In this document: positions 1-9,400 of the stretch, in pieces
Layout of the letters: the number at the start of each line of letters is the position of its first letter
Numbering within the stretch: the stretch's first letter is position 1
NCBI RefSeq assembly: GCF_035998675.1
Contig: NZ_DASYHI010000022.1
Span: 62,001-126,000, forward strand
Source of the DNA: Telluribacter sp035998675
GTDB lineage: Bacteria > Bacteroidota > Bacteroidia > Cytophagales > Spirosomataceae
Direction of reading: 5' to 3'
DNA length: 64,000 nucleotides
Translations under genes and position numbers: made by a program
The notes under the pieces: model-generated
Seen by the model: the letters and a program-made list of their open reading frames with translations, nothing else
The model's database searches: none
What the model was told of the DNA's origin: nothing

Positions 1-2
1 TA

Positions 3-1850
3 CTTGAGGCGCTGGACATTGCCTTTGATAAAAGGTACTCCCAGGACTGGCCCATTAATAACGAAGCAAAAGCCGAAGGCTTTGATGACGTAAACTTCCC
101 CTACATAGCACCGGTCGTTGCCATCCGAAAAGATTCACTCAGAAGAGAAACGAAAGAAGAATCAGCGCTTTATAAAAAAGCAAAAAAGCTTTCAGACTTT
201 TTATGGAATGCAGAGGATGAGGAAGAGGAAGGCTCTTTTGGCGCGTTTAACCAGTTTAAGCAAGAACTTAAAAACAGATTCGATCAGGAGGAGTACTTCC
301 TCATTCTCATTGGAAAGAAGTACAACAAGAATGAAATTTACTTTGGTCCCCTCCACCATAGTCTGGACTTCATAGGTGGTAAGGCAGATAAGGATTACAA
401 AGAAGAAGCCTTACAGGACTATTTCGATGATTTCTACGACTACATAATCAGCCACTATTCGTACATCTATATACCGGTCGAAACGGACGTCAATACCTAT
501 ACAAAGCTGGAAACCCAGGACATGCAGAAACTGATGGACCGGAACATCCAGAATGTTATTGTAAACGCCATTAAACCCAGCACTTTAAAACAGATTAATA
601 ACGACCTGGATGAATTCATTCAGGACATTGAGAGTGTACTGGAAACGTACGAGTACAAAGGACACTATAAGAACAGCCTGACCATGCCGGACCTGGTCTC
701 GAAGATAATCGAGGCGTACTTTTCCATAAAAGTACTCAACAAGATTACCGATGGAGGCAGCGGAAGGATACCCGTAAACGAGTTGAGTTCCGGCGAAAAG
801 AGGAAAGCGTTGATTGATATTGCCTATTCATTTCTGGTAAAAAATACGGACCGGGACTCCAACCTGATCCTGGCTATTGATGAACCCGAAGCCTCACTGC
901 ACATATCCAATGCCTTTGAACAGTTTGAGAAATTGATCGGGATTAGCAAGCAAAACCACCAGATCATTATAACGACGCACTGGTACGGGTACCTACCCAT
1001 TGTAACCCACGGCAGCGCGACTTCAATCAAAGAAGAACCGGATGGAAGGCTAACTACCAGTTTCTTTGATCTGTATAACTACCGGGAAGCGATTACCAAT
1101 GCACGAGCCAGGGTAAAGGGTCCACTTCCGGTTGACTACAATATCAAAAGCTACAATGATCTGGTCCAGTCCATTGTATTCACTTTGCTTCGGGATGACC
1201 CCTACCACTGGATTGTTTGCGAGGGGATCTCTGAAAAGATTTACTTTGAATACTACTTCCGGGACGAAATCAAAACCAAAAACCTCAGGATACTGCCCGT
1301 GGGTGGGTACCGGGAAGTCAAGAAGATTTATGACTACCTGAAATTTCCCATTCAGGACCCGGACTACGCCATCAAGGGCAAAGTGTACTGCCTGATTGAT
1401 ACTGATCAGGAGCGGGTAGAAGTTGAGTATGCAAAGAATAAAAAACTTTTCTTCGAGCGGCTACTAAACGTAGAAGGTTCGGGTACTGAATTAGTTGACA
1501 TCAATAGTAATCAGACCAGTCCGCCCACCGAAATTGAAGACTGTCTGGATGCGGCTATCTTTTACCAGACCCTGGCTGAATTCACAACCGAAGACGAAAC
1601 CCTGGCCACTATACTAGGCGAATACCCCCTATTGGACACTGCCCTGAACTCATTTGACTTCCTGGACCTGCGCCGCACCGACCGCCAGGCTATCAAGGAC
1701 TTCTTTGACGCCAACGCCGGCTCCAACAAGGTACACTTTGCCAAGAAATACGTGGAGATAGCTGAGCGGCCCTTTTTTTCAGCCAAACAGGAACCGGGCT
1801 GGATTACGGATATAAAAAACAAGCTTTACGGGGAGGCGGAGCAGAAATAA
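3..1850 (+). CDS. AAA ATPase with C-terminal TOPRIM domain (OLD/PARIS-like), 5' truncated
   Basis: The reading frame is open from the first bases of the window, so the true start and the Walker A loop lie upstream; 615 residues are visible. Seen: an ABC-type signature LSSGE near 790, a Walker B ILAIDEPEASLH near 870-900, and a switch-histidine strand IIITTHW near 965. These are followed by a TOPRIM-like module with the acidic motif CEGISEKIYF near 1220 and LIDTDQE near 1395. An SMC-like ATPase followed by TOPRIM is the plan of OLD-family nucleases, of Gabija GajA, and of PARIS AriA fused to AriB (DUF4435). Such proteins commonly act in phage defence. Downstream lies only rqcH on the other strand, after a terminator, so any partner (helicase or antitoxin) would have to be upstream, outside the window. 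Family assignment is solid at domain level; the specific system is undetermined. Confidence 0.75.
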   Translation, partial: LEALDIAFDKRYSQDWPINNEAKAEGFDDVNFPYIAPVVAIRKDSLRRETKEESALYKKAKKLSDFLWNAEDEEEEGSFGAFNQFKQELKNRFDQEEYFLILIGKKYNKNEIYFGPLHHSLDFIGGKADKDYKEEALQDYFDDFYDYIISHYSYIYIPVETDVNTYTKLETQDMQKLMDRNIQNVIVNAIKPSTLKQINNDLDEFIQDIESVLETYEYKGHYKNSLTMPDLVSKIIEAYFSIKVLNKITDGGSGRIPVNELSSGEKRKALIDIAYSFLVKNTDRDSNLILAIDEPEASLHISNAFEQFEKLIGISKQNHQIIITTHWYGYLPIVTHGSATSIKEEPDGRLTTSFFDLYNYREAITNARARVKGPLPVDYNIKSYNDLVQSIVFTLLRDDPYHWIVCEGISEKIYFEYYFRDEIKTKNLRILPVGGYREVKKIYDYLKFPIQDPDYAIKGKVYCLIDTDQERVEVEYAKNKKLFFERLLNVEGSGTELVDINSNQTSPPTEIEDCLDAAIFYQTLAEFTTEDETLATILGEYPLLDTALNSFDFLDLRRTDRQAIKDFFDANAGSNKVHFAKKYVEIAERPFFSAKQEPGWITDIKNKLYGEAEQK

Positions 1851-1930
1851 CTACCGGAAGTATACACAGTGCTACCTTAGATTTGGCAGCAAAGACTTTG
1901 ATTCCATCAAAAACAACTGACCAATAAAAC

Positions 1931-1967
1931 AATAAAGAGCCGTCCCGATGGGGCGGTTCTTTATTTA
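1931..1967. terminator. bidirectional intrinsic terminator
   Basis: An 11-bp GC-rich stem with two G-T wobbles (arms 1936-1946 and 1950-1960) is flanked by AATAAA on the left and TTTATTTATT on the right. It lies between the ends of two convergent genes and can serve both. Confidence 0.8.
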
Positions 1968-3539
1968 TTCACCCCGGGGTTCTACCAGTACTACCTCTTC
2001 CTTATCTACAATAACGGCCCCTTCGGCCAGTCCTTTGGGCTTGCGGATAAACTTTTTGGGCGTCACTATAACCGGACAGAGGCTGTCGGTGCGTCGCTTC
2101 GAGTACCAGGCCGCCAGCTGAGCGGCCCGCTCGATAACCGGCGCCGGAAACTTCTTACCAGCCTGGTACTTAATCACCACGTGCGAGCCGGAAACATCCC
2201 GCGCGTGCAGCCACAGATCCTCTTTGTAGGCGTACTGCCGCGTGAGCAGGTCATTGTTTTTGGCGTTGCGCCCCACCAGTATGGTATAGCCCTGGTACTC
2301 GACTTTTTTAAAAAGCTCACCCTGCAAGGGCGCATTGGTAGTTTGCTTGAGTCCGTGTTTTTTAATGTAGGAGCGTAGCTCACGCAGTTGCTCAATCCCT
2401 TCCAGCGCTTCCAGGTGCGTCCGTAGCTGCTGCATTTCCTGCTCGCGGGCTTCGGAACTCTCCTGTAGCTTGGCAATTTCAATCTTTTCGTTTCGGGCTT
2501 TGCGGTAGTATAGCTCCGCGTTTTTCTGCGGCGAAATGTCTTTTTTGAGTTTAATCCAAATGGGCTGGTCGCGGTAGAAGTCGTGCAGCTCCACCCGCTC
2601 GGCGCGCTCGGGTATCTGGTGCAGGTTCGCCATCAGAATATGCCCCATCTCTTCGTTTTTGCCGCCTTCTTCCCGTTCTATGAGTTTCTGGAAATTGTTT
2701 TCGAGGTAGCGCTCCGTTTGCTGAATCCGTTTGCGAAGCAGGCGTACAATCTCCCCTTTCTCGTGCTCTACGTTGCTCAGGCGCACGTGGGCGTAGTAGT
2801 AGCGGTTCAGCGCCTCCAGCGGGTCCTCGTAAGTACCCTTTATTTCTCCCAGAGGCAACAACGACAGCAGGGGCGCGTGGTCAAGTATAGTCAGGTAGAA
2901 GTTAGCGGGGTTCTCTAACTGGTTCACTACCGTCTGAATGGTAGCCCAGCGCTGAGCTGGCTCCGTCACTACGCTCAGCTGCTCTTTCAGGTAGTTGTTT
3001 ATCTCCTTGCCAAAGGTGGGGTACAGGGGCTCGTGGCGGCAGTCATGCATCAGGTACGCTTCAAAGGACTGTTCGAGTGGTCGGGTGAGCTGACTGAGTT
3101 GTAGTTGCTGGTCGGCTACGAGTTTGTTATTAAACAAGTCAATGGCTTGCCCGCTGGCATCAAAGTGGATAATATTGGAACGATTGCCAAAGAGCTTAAA
3201 GACCAACGTATCGCCTCCTTCCAGTTCCATCCCCAGCGCCCGCTCGTTCAAATACGACTTTACGCCAAGTACCTGTTGATCGTACAACATCGTAAACAAA
3301 TCCACGCTATTGCGACGGGCGCGGTCAAACTGGTCGGGGAAACTCAGGCAGGCAAAGTCCGGACGCAGGCTAGCCTTAATAAAGAAAGGTTTGTAGAAGT
3401 TAAGCTTGCCGCGGGCTTCGGCAAACACCAGAATAATCTCGTCTTTTTCCTGACTGAACGCCTCCATTAATCGCTTGCCCTGAATCTCGGAATGGAGCCG
3501 GGGAGCGAGTTGTCGTAAAAAGTAGAAGTTCTGATGCAC
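1965..3539 (-). CDS. rqcH: Rqc2/RqcH homologue, NFACT-family ribosome quality control protein
   Basis: The 524-residue protein begins MHQNFYFLRQLA, the typical start of bacterial NFACT proteins. It has an NFACT-N domain, a central coiled-coil stretch (about 270-390) and a C-terminal NFACT-R (DUF814) domain around 420-520 with DLWLHARDVSGSHVVI. Known role of the family: RqcH binds obstructed 50S subunits carrying peptidyl-tRNA and adds C-terminal alanine tails that mark stalled peptides for degradation. The start codon is GTG; it is chosen because it gives the conserved N-terminus and no ATG precedes it nearby. It appears monocistronic: a terminator lies at its 3' end and another hairpin upstream closes the preceding gene. 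Confidence 0.88.
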   Translation of the reverse strand: MHQNFYFLRQLAPRLHSEIQGKRLMEAFSQEKDEIILVFAEARGKLNFYKPFFIKASLRPDFACLSFPDQFDRARRNSVDLFTMLYDQQVLGVKSYLNERALGMELEGGDTLVFKLFGNRSNIIHFDASGQAIDLFNNKLVADQQLQLSQLTRPLEQSFEAYLMHDCRHEPLYPTFGKEINNYLKEQLSVVTEPAQRWATIQTVVNQLENPANFYLTILDHAPLLSLLPLGEIKGTYEDPLEALNRYYYAHVRLSNVEHEKGEIVRLLRKRIQQTERYLENNFQKLIEREEGGKNEEMGHILMANLHQIPERAERVELHDFYRDQPIWIKLKKDISPQKNAELYYRKARNEKIEIAKLQESSEAREQEMQQLRTHLEALEGIEQLRELRSYIKKHGLKQTTNAPLQGELFKKVEYQGYTILVGRNAKNNDLLTRQYAYKEDLWLHARDVSGSHVVIKYQAGKKFPAPVIERAAQLAAWYSKRRTDSLCPVIVTPKKFIRKPKGLAEGAVIVDKEEVVLVEPRGE

Positions 3540-3610
3540 AAATGTAGGTACCTGGTTTCCGGGACAAAGGTAGCTTTTTTGATTCGTGCTTTAGGCTATA
3601 GGCTTTATGC

Positions 3611-3645
3611 TGTAAGCAAAAGAGGCGCAGCTAGCTGCGCCTCCC
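3611..3645 (-). terminator. intrinsic terminator of the DUF4136 lipoprotein gene
   Basis: A perfect 22-nt palindrome at 3622-3643 (11-bp arms, core AGCTAGCT) is followed on the minus strand by TTTTGC. It lies 36 bp past the lipoprotein stop codon and upstream of rqcH, so rqcH probably has its own promoter. Confidence 0.75.
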
Positions 3646-3678
3646 AATTACCTTCCCTACAGGTACTTTATAGCTCCG

Positions 3679-4239
3679 CTAACTTCCCTGCCGGATCATC
3701 CGTTGTACGGCTTCCTCAATAACATACTCCAGTTTTTCCATTTTTCTGGGAAGTACTCCTTCCGCAACTGATTTCAGGACAACCGTTTCGTTATCGGCAT
3801 CCACCAGTTCCAGCGACAGGGTACCCATGTCGTAGCGTCCTACTTCCTTCTCTTCAATCTGCCATCTCCAGCGGTACTGTCCTACGTAACGCGGCGCACC
3901 GTCGTTGGCGAAGTTGGTCTGGCGGGTCTGAACTTTTTCCTGTACATCCAGGCCTATGTTTACTTTCAGCGCCGGATTGGTACTTTGCTTCATGCCTTTG
4001 CTTTCCAGATTACGGGCAATGGCATCCTTCATCATGTTTACACTGTTTTTAAGGCGCACCCGGCCCGGAAGGGGCAGGCTGTCACCATCCACGTTGATCT
4101 CTCCAAAACCAAAAGTTGGATACTCGGCTACGTTTAGCTCCTGCGCTTTAATGGTATCCACCACCCGCACCCTGGGGCTACACGATACCGCCAAAAACAG
4201 GCAAACTACGGCTATACTATATGTCCTTAATCTTCTCAT
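3679..4239 (-). CDS. DUF4136 lipoprotein
   Basis: A 186-residue exported protein. A hydrophobic N-terminal segment ends in FLAVSC, a lipobox with Cys at residue 20, so it should be a lipoprotein processed by signal peptidase II. The mature part has the DUF4136 pattern (FGFGEINVDG near the start, then a region reading VNIGLDVQEK and a GTLSLELVD strand). The role of DUF4136 is unknown; members are small envelope lipoproteins. An in-frame GTG lies 9 bases further upstream, but the ATG gives a normal signal peptide. No operon partner: the neighbour at 4361 ends 121 bp upstream. Confidence 0.75.
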   Translation of the reverse strand: MRRLRTYSIAVVCLFLAVSCSPRVRVVDTIKAQELNVAEYPTFGFGEINVDGDSLPLPGRVRLKNSVNMMKDAIARNLESKGMKQSTNPALKVNIGLDVQEKVQTRQTNFANDGAPRYVGQYRWRWQIEEKEVGRYDMGTLSLELVDADNETVVLKSVAEGVLPRKMEKLEYVIEEAVQRMIRQGS

Positions 4240-4360
4240 CTTCTGCACACTATTAGTAGTAAAAATGGTACTTCTTTATAACGAAATAACACATTTTTCA
4301 AGCATATAGTGCCCCGTAAACTCTTGCACCGGAGCCTTCCGGCCGTTCTTTAAGGATGAT

Positions 4361-5122
4361 TTAAACTTCCAGCGTAAGCCCGTCAAAGCCCAGCCGGATA
4401 TGCGGAGGAAGTTCAGCTTCGACGGCTTCGTGAAGACCCATTTTGTGACTTAGGTGAGTAAGGTAAGCGGTAGGTACTTCAAGCCGGTTGATGAGGGCAA
4501 TGGCCTGGGAAAGGGTAAAGTGGGAAATATGGGGTTCCCGTTGCAGCGCGTCCATCACCAGCACTTTGGTCCCCTTAACTTTTTCGAGTTCCTGCTCGGA
4601 GATGAAGTTGGTGTCGGTAATATAGGTAAAGTCTCCCACCCGAAAACCGTAGACCGGCAGCCGGCCGTGCATGACTTCAATGGGAGTGAAGGTAACGCCC
4701 GCTACGTCAAAGGGTTGGTTGGCAATGGGGATGAGCTGTAAGTGCGGAACGCCGGGGTAACGGTCTTCTTCAAAAGCATAGAAGAATTCCCGCTGTATCT
4801 GGTCAAGTACTTCCACCCGGCCGTAAAGGGGCATGTCTTTCCGCTGGCGAAAGTTAAAAGCCCGCACATCGTCGAGCCCGGCGACGTGGTCTTTGTGCTG
4901 GTGGGTAAAAATAACGGCATCCAGTTGCCTGACCCTGGCCCGAAGCATCTGCTGCCGAAAGTCCGGACCGGTATCAATAACGAAAGACTTTCCCTGTACT
5001 TCCAGCCAGACCGAAACCCTGAGCCGTTTGTCGCGGTAATCCAATGAACGACAAACGGCACAGTCGCAGGCGATAACCGGTACCCCCTGCGACGTACCGG
5101 TTCCAAGGAAAGTAACCCTCAT
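4361..5122 (-). CDS. MBL-fold metallohydrolase, PhnP-like
   Basis: A 253-residue metallo-beta-lactamase-fold hydrolase. It starts with the GTGTSQGVPV strand of the PhnP-like subgroup and has the extra cysteine cluster (Cys19, Cys21, Cys24) seen there. The dinuclear metal motif THQHKDH is at 73-79, with a further Asp in YITDTNF and His in YLTHLSHK. Characterised PhnP enzymes are cyclic phosphodiesterases, but Bacteroidota homologues are mostly untested, so the substrate is unknown. It starts 5 bp after the stop of the receiver protein gene and is probably co-transcribed with it. Confidence 0.82.
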   Translation of the reverse strand: MRVTFLGTGTSQGVPVIACDCAVCRSLDYRDKRLRVSVWLEVQGKSFVIDTGPDFRQQMLRARVRQLDAVIFTHQHKDHVAGLDDVRAFNFRQRKDMPLYGRVEVLDQIQREFFYAFEEDRYPGVPHLQLIPIANQPFDVAGVTFTPIEVMHGRLPVYGFRVGDFTYITDTNFISEQELEKVKGTKVLVMDALQREPHISHFTLSQAIALINRLEVPTAYLTHLSHKMGLHEAVEAELPPHIRLGFDGLTLEV

Positions 5123-5127
5123 GCAGT

Positions 5128-5508
5128 TTACTTTTCGGTAAGGTGCGCTACTACTTCTACCAGACGGTCAAAGTTGAGCGGCTTCATCAGGGCATCGTTA
5201 AAGCCCGCATCCTTGAAGTCTCCGTCGGTGTAGTTTTTGGCATTGCCGGTAATAGCCACAATGGGAGTCTGGGCTTTTTGGGGATTACCCAGCGACCGGA
5301 TGGCCCGGGCGCACTCCATGCCATCCATGATCGGCATGTTTATATCAAGAAGGATAATATCGAAGTCTTCTTTTTCAAGCAGCTGAAGTACCTGCTCCCC
5401 ATTTTTAACGGCGGTAATTTCGTAATTCTGGAATTCGAGTATCTTCCGGGCTAAATTTTGAATCACCGAGCTGTCTTCGGCAATCAATACACGTTTAGTA
5501 TAAGACAT
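5128..5508 (-). CDS. single-domain response regulator (CheY-like)
   Basis: The 126-residue protein is only a receiver domain. The acidic pair is at Glu11-Asp12, the phosphoacceptor Asp55 in LLDINMPIMDG, the switch Thr87 in AITG and Lys109 in MKPL. There is no output domain, so it must act by protein contact, for example as a phosphate carrier to or from a hybrid kinase. The nearest candidate partner is the hybrid kinase at 6414-10028, which lies on the same strand but is separated by an oppositely oriented gene. It forms a two-gene unit with the downstream MBL hydrolase. Confidence 0.88.
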   Translation of the reverse strand: MSYTKRVLIAEDSSVIQNLARKILEFQNYEITAVKNGEQVLQLLEKEDFDIILLDINMPIMDGMECARAIRSLGNPQKAQTPIVAITGNAKNYTDGDFKDAGFNDALMKPLNFDRLVEVVAHLTEK

Positions 5509-5813
5509 GTTGAATTTTCAGTTTTAATGGTTCAATTGTCATGGTGAATTTAGGGATATTTCGCCTAAGTAAACAAGTACCCTCCGGTATTCTGGCAAAA
5601 TTCATCTATTTTTTTACAAAAGATAGTTTTTCGCGTAATGGTCCAGTAGTACCTGGCGGGTACGCATCCGCTGATGATTAAGTACTTTAAGTAGTTGTAA
5701 ATAAATAGCTTATTATCCCCATTTTTAAACTCCGCCAAGGTACCTGACAGCGAGTCTACCTGAATATGGGGTAAAGCCAGTACCTTTGGCTACCAAACCT
5801 GATTTTTACAACT
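5509..5813. other. gene-free 305-bp divergent intergenic region
   Basis: The region separates the receiver gene (minus) from the DUF1684 gene (plus). No ORF or RNA gene is recognisable. It contains six GTAC tetramers by eye, against about one expected by chance, and a possible -7 box at its right end. Confidence 0.6.
5781..5788 (+). promoter_or_regulatory. candidate -7 box for the DUF1684 gene
   Basis: TACCTTTG fits the Bacteroidota TAnnTTTG consensus 25 bp before the ATG. No convincing TTG lies 20 nt upstream, so the call is weak. Confidence 0.3.
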
Positions 5814-6407
5814 ATGCTGCGATACCTGTTTCTGTTGCTGCTGGCAGCGGGACCTTTGCTGGCCCAGGACTACGAGGAAGAAATAGCCATTCACCGGGAT
5901 GAATACAGGGAAGAATTTCTGACCAGTCCCAGGTCTCCCCTGAAAAAAGAAGACCTCGAAGGGCTGCGCTTCTACGAACCAACCCTGGCTTACCGGCTTG
6001 AGGCCCGGTTTGTACCTACCCCAAAAAGTCAGCCTTTTGAAATGCCCACTTATAATGGTGAAAAGAAAGCCTATGTCAAGTACGGTGAACTGCACTTCAG
6101 CCTGAACGGAAAGCCCCAGAAACTGGCCGTGTATAAGTCGGCACTGCCGCAGCTGCCCCAGTACCGCGACTACCTTTTTGTACCTTTCAAAGACCCCACC
6201 AACGGCACCACTACCTACGGCGGCGGCCGCTACCTGGACCTTCGGACAAATGATGTCAAAGACAAGCGTCTGCTGCTGGACTTTAACAAAGCCTATAACC
6301 CCTACTGCGCCTACAGCGACGGGTACAGTTGCCCGATTCCCCCGGCCGAAAACCACCTGAAGGTAGCCATTGAGGCCGGCGAAAAAACCTACGCCAAGCA
6401 GCGCTAA
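5814..6407 (+). CDS. DUF1684 exported protein
   Basis: A 197-residue protein with a cleavable signal peptide (MLRYLFLLLLAAGPLLAQ). The DUF1684 core is clear: YGGGRYLD near 138, DFNKAYNPYCAY near 161-172, CPIPPAEN near 178 and a final LKVAIEAGEK. DUF1684 proteins are widespread in Bacteroidota and Actinomycetota and have no established activity. The conserved Asn-Pro-Tyr-Cys and Cys-Pro-x-Pro pairs suggest a metal or disulfide site, which is inference. The gene is convergent with the hybrid kinase, 6 bp away, with no terminator between them. Confidence 0.75.
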   Translation: MLRYLFLLLLAAGPLLAQDYEEEIAIHRDEYREEFLTSPRSPLKKEDLEGLRFYEPTLAYRLEARFVPTPKSQPFEMPTYNGEKKAYVKYGELHFSLNGKPQKLAVYKSALPQLPQYRDYLFVPFKDPTNGTTTYGGGRYLDLRTNDVKDKRLLLDFNKAYNPYCAYSDGYSCPIPPAENHLKVAIEAGEKTYAKQR

Positions 6408-6413
6408 GTACCT

Positions 6414-9400
6414 TCAGGTCAGCCAGTCATTCAGTTTTTTTTCGTAGCAGGCCAGAAAAGCATCATAGGCCTTCTTAAGTTCGGGCAGGGCTTCGGACAA
6501 GGTACTTGTGTCGTTTGTTTTCAACCGGCCTTCGGCCTCGCGGGCTATTTCGGCTACCTGCATGACCCCTACCGTACCGGCGCTTCCTTTCAGGGTGTGC
6601 AGGTGACTTTTTACGGTGGCAATATCATCGCGGTCGAAGGCAATGATGGCTTCGTTGACCAGTTCGGTCGACTCGTTTACGAAGTCTTCGTAAACCGATA
6701 GTACCAGGTCGGCCCCTCCGATGCTTTTCAGCTGCTCCACCAGGGCACGGTCCAATATGGGTAGTACTATTTCCTGGGCTATGGCCTGTTGCTTCTGCCC
6801 CAGCTCGCGATTTTTCTTGCCGCCCACAATTTCTCTTACTTTATTTATTAGCTGCTGGGCCCGGATGGGTTTGGGAATATAGTCGTCCATGCCCTGGCTC
6901 AGGAACCGGTCGCGGTCCTCTTTCATGGAGTAGGCAGTCATGGCAATGACGGGAGGAAGTCTTTTGCCAAACTTTTTCCGGAGTTCGCGGGTTGTTTCGA
7001 CCCCGTCCATATCCGGCATTTGAATATCCATAAATAAGACATCAAAGTAGCCATCGGGTAATTCAAAAACCTCCTCAACCTTTTTGATGGCCACAAAACC
7101 ATCTTCGGCCGTAATGACTTCACAGCCGGCTTTTTTCAGAATTTCGCTGGCTACCTTGCGGTTCACCAGGTTATCATCTACCAGCAAAATACGGGGATGA
7201 TAGTCGGAAAAAGCATTGTCAATGGGTACCTCGAGGTCATTTGCATCCTGGCTGGCCGGTGAAATACTGGTTTCCCGGGCTTCAAACGTAAACCAGAACA
7301 TACTTCCCGCTCCCGTATGGGATTCTACCCCAATGTCACCGTTCATGAGCTGACACAGCTGCCGCGAAATAGCCAGTCCCAGACCAGTTCCCCCGAAGGT
7401 TTTGCGGGAAGAGTTGTCAACCTGGGTGAAGGAGGTAAACAGCATCTTCTGGTCTTCTTCTGATATACCAATGCCCGAATCGTATACCTCTACTTTAAAT
7501 TTATGCAGTTTCTTTTTGCTCCCTGCCAGCGATACTTCAATGCGAACAGCACCATTCTCCGTAAACTTAAGGGCGTTGGAAGTCAGATTGGATAGAATCT
7601 GAAGCAGGCGCGTCTGGTCGGCCAGAATATAGGTCGGTAGCTCAGAGGCCAGCTTATAGGTCAGGGTATTGCCTTTGTTGCGGGCGGTTTGTCCAAAGAG
7701 AGCCACCAGTTTTTCCAGCAACTCCGTCAGTGATAGGGGTGCCTCGTGCAGCACCATTTTGCCGGCTTCAATTTTGGACAAATCCAGAATATCGTTCAGG
7801 ATATGCAGCAGGGTTTCGCTGGAACGCTTGATGGTATGTACATAGTCGCGCTGCTCGTCGTTGAGTCGGGTACTTACCAGCAGGTCTATCATGCCAATAA
7901 CCCCGTTCATGGGCGTACGTATTTCGTGGCTCATATTGGCCAGGAAGCCTTCTTTTACCTTCAGGGAATGCTCAGCCTGTTCCTTGGCTTTCCGGAGTTC
8001 CTGCTCGTTGTGCTTGAGCTCGGTAATATCGCGGGCCAGGGCGGCTACTTCCAGCGGTTTGCCGTTTTCGTCGGCAAAAAGCAGCATATTGAACATAAAC
8101 TGCCGCTCGGTACCATCCTTGATCCGCAGGGGGGCTTCGAAGTTGCGAAGACTTTTATCGCGACGCAGCCGGATGAGGGCCGCGTGTATCAGTTGCCGGT
8201 CAAAGAAGAACTCGGAAATATTGCGACCCAGTACCTCCTGCGGGGTATAGCCGGTCCGCTTGAAAACCGACGGGCTGATCATGGTTATGCAGCCCTGGCG
8301 GTCCACACGGCAATAAATGTCCTGTAGGTTTTCGAATATTCCCCGGAAAACTTCTTCGCTTTGGCGTAGGTCAATTTCGGCCTGCTTCCGGCGCGTAATG
8401 TCCCGGGCAATGCCCGAAACTTCCTCAATTAGGCCTCCGGTGTACAAAATAGGATTCAGATAAAACTCCAGCCACATATCTCCCCCACCGCGTTTATCAA
8501 TTTTCAGCTCAAAGTACTGAGGCTCGCCCCGGAACGTCTGTCGGTAGCGGTTTTCGAGTACCCGGCGATTTTCGGCCCCCATCATGCGCCAGCCCAGCTT
8601 TTCGGTACTTACATTCAGCGAAGGCGGCATATTGAGCTGCGCCTTAATCAGGTCGGCGTAGTTGCGGTTGAATGAAGTAAGCTGTAAACTTTTATTGACC
8701 GACCAAATCAGGTGGGAACTACTGTCAAAGATGGCGTTGAGCCGGGCGGCGTATTTGGCCAGCTCTTCTTCGCTTTGTTTCCGGGCTATGGCCAGCGCCA
8801 CCTGCCCCGAAATAAACTCCAGCAGTTCCAGGTCGCGGGCGTCAAAGGTGTTGGGGTTGTCGTAGGACTTTACCCCGATGATTCCGGTTACCCGGTCGCC
8901 AATGCGCAGGGGTACGCACAGCAGTACCTTGGGCGTAACGCCATACAGATACAGGCTGTTGGTAGTAGCCAGCTTTTCGATATCCTCTTCGTACAGGAAC
9001 AGCGGGCGGTTGGAGGCAATGGCGAACTCGGTCAGGCCGTTGCCCAGGCGGCGCTTGGTAAAGCGCAGGTTTCCCTGAAAGTATTCGTCTATGTAGTACG
9101 GGAAGTACAGGTAGCTTTTGTTCTGGTCATAAAGGGCAATAAAGAAATTCTTAACGTCAATGATCTTGCCTAATTCCTGGTGAATATTGTGGTATAGATC
9201 GTCCAGATTCTGGGTACTGATGGTCCAGTTGGCGATGCTATAGTACAGGCTCTGCGCTTTTTCGGCCCGTATTTTCTCAGAAAAATCGTGCAGGATACAA
9301 CGAAACGCGGTGGGCTTGCCGTGGTCGTAGCGGCAGTTAACGCTACCGGTCAGGAATATTTTGCGGCCTTCCTTGCTGATAAAAACCGTTTCAAAGTCGG

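Noticed and set aside
118..375. Short open frame on the plus strand near the left edge
   Set aside because: It lies in another frame inside the truncated ATPase gene, whose frame is open from the first bases and shows continuous protein-like sequence.
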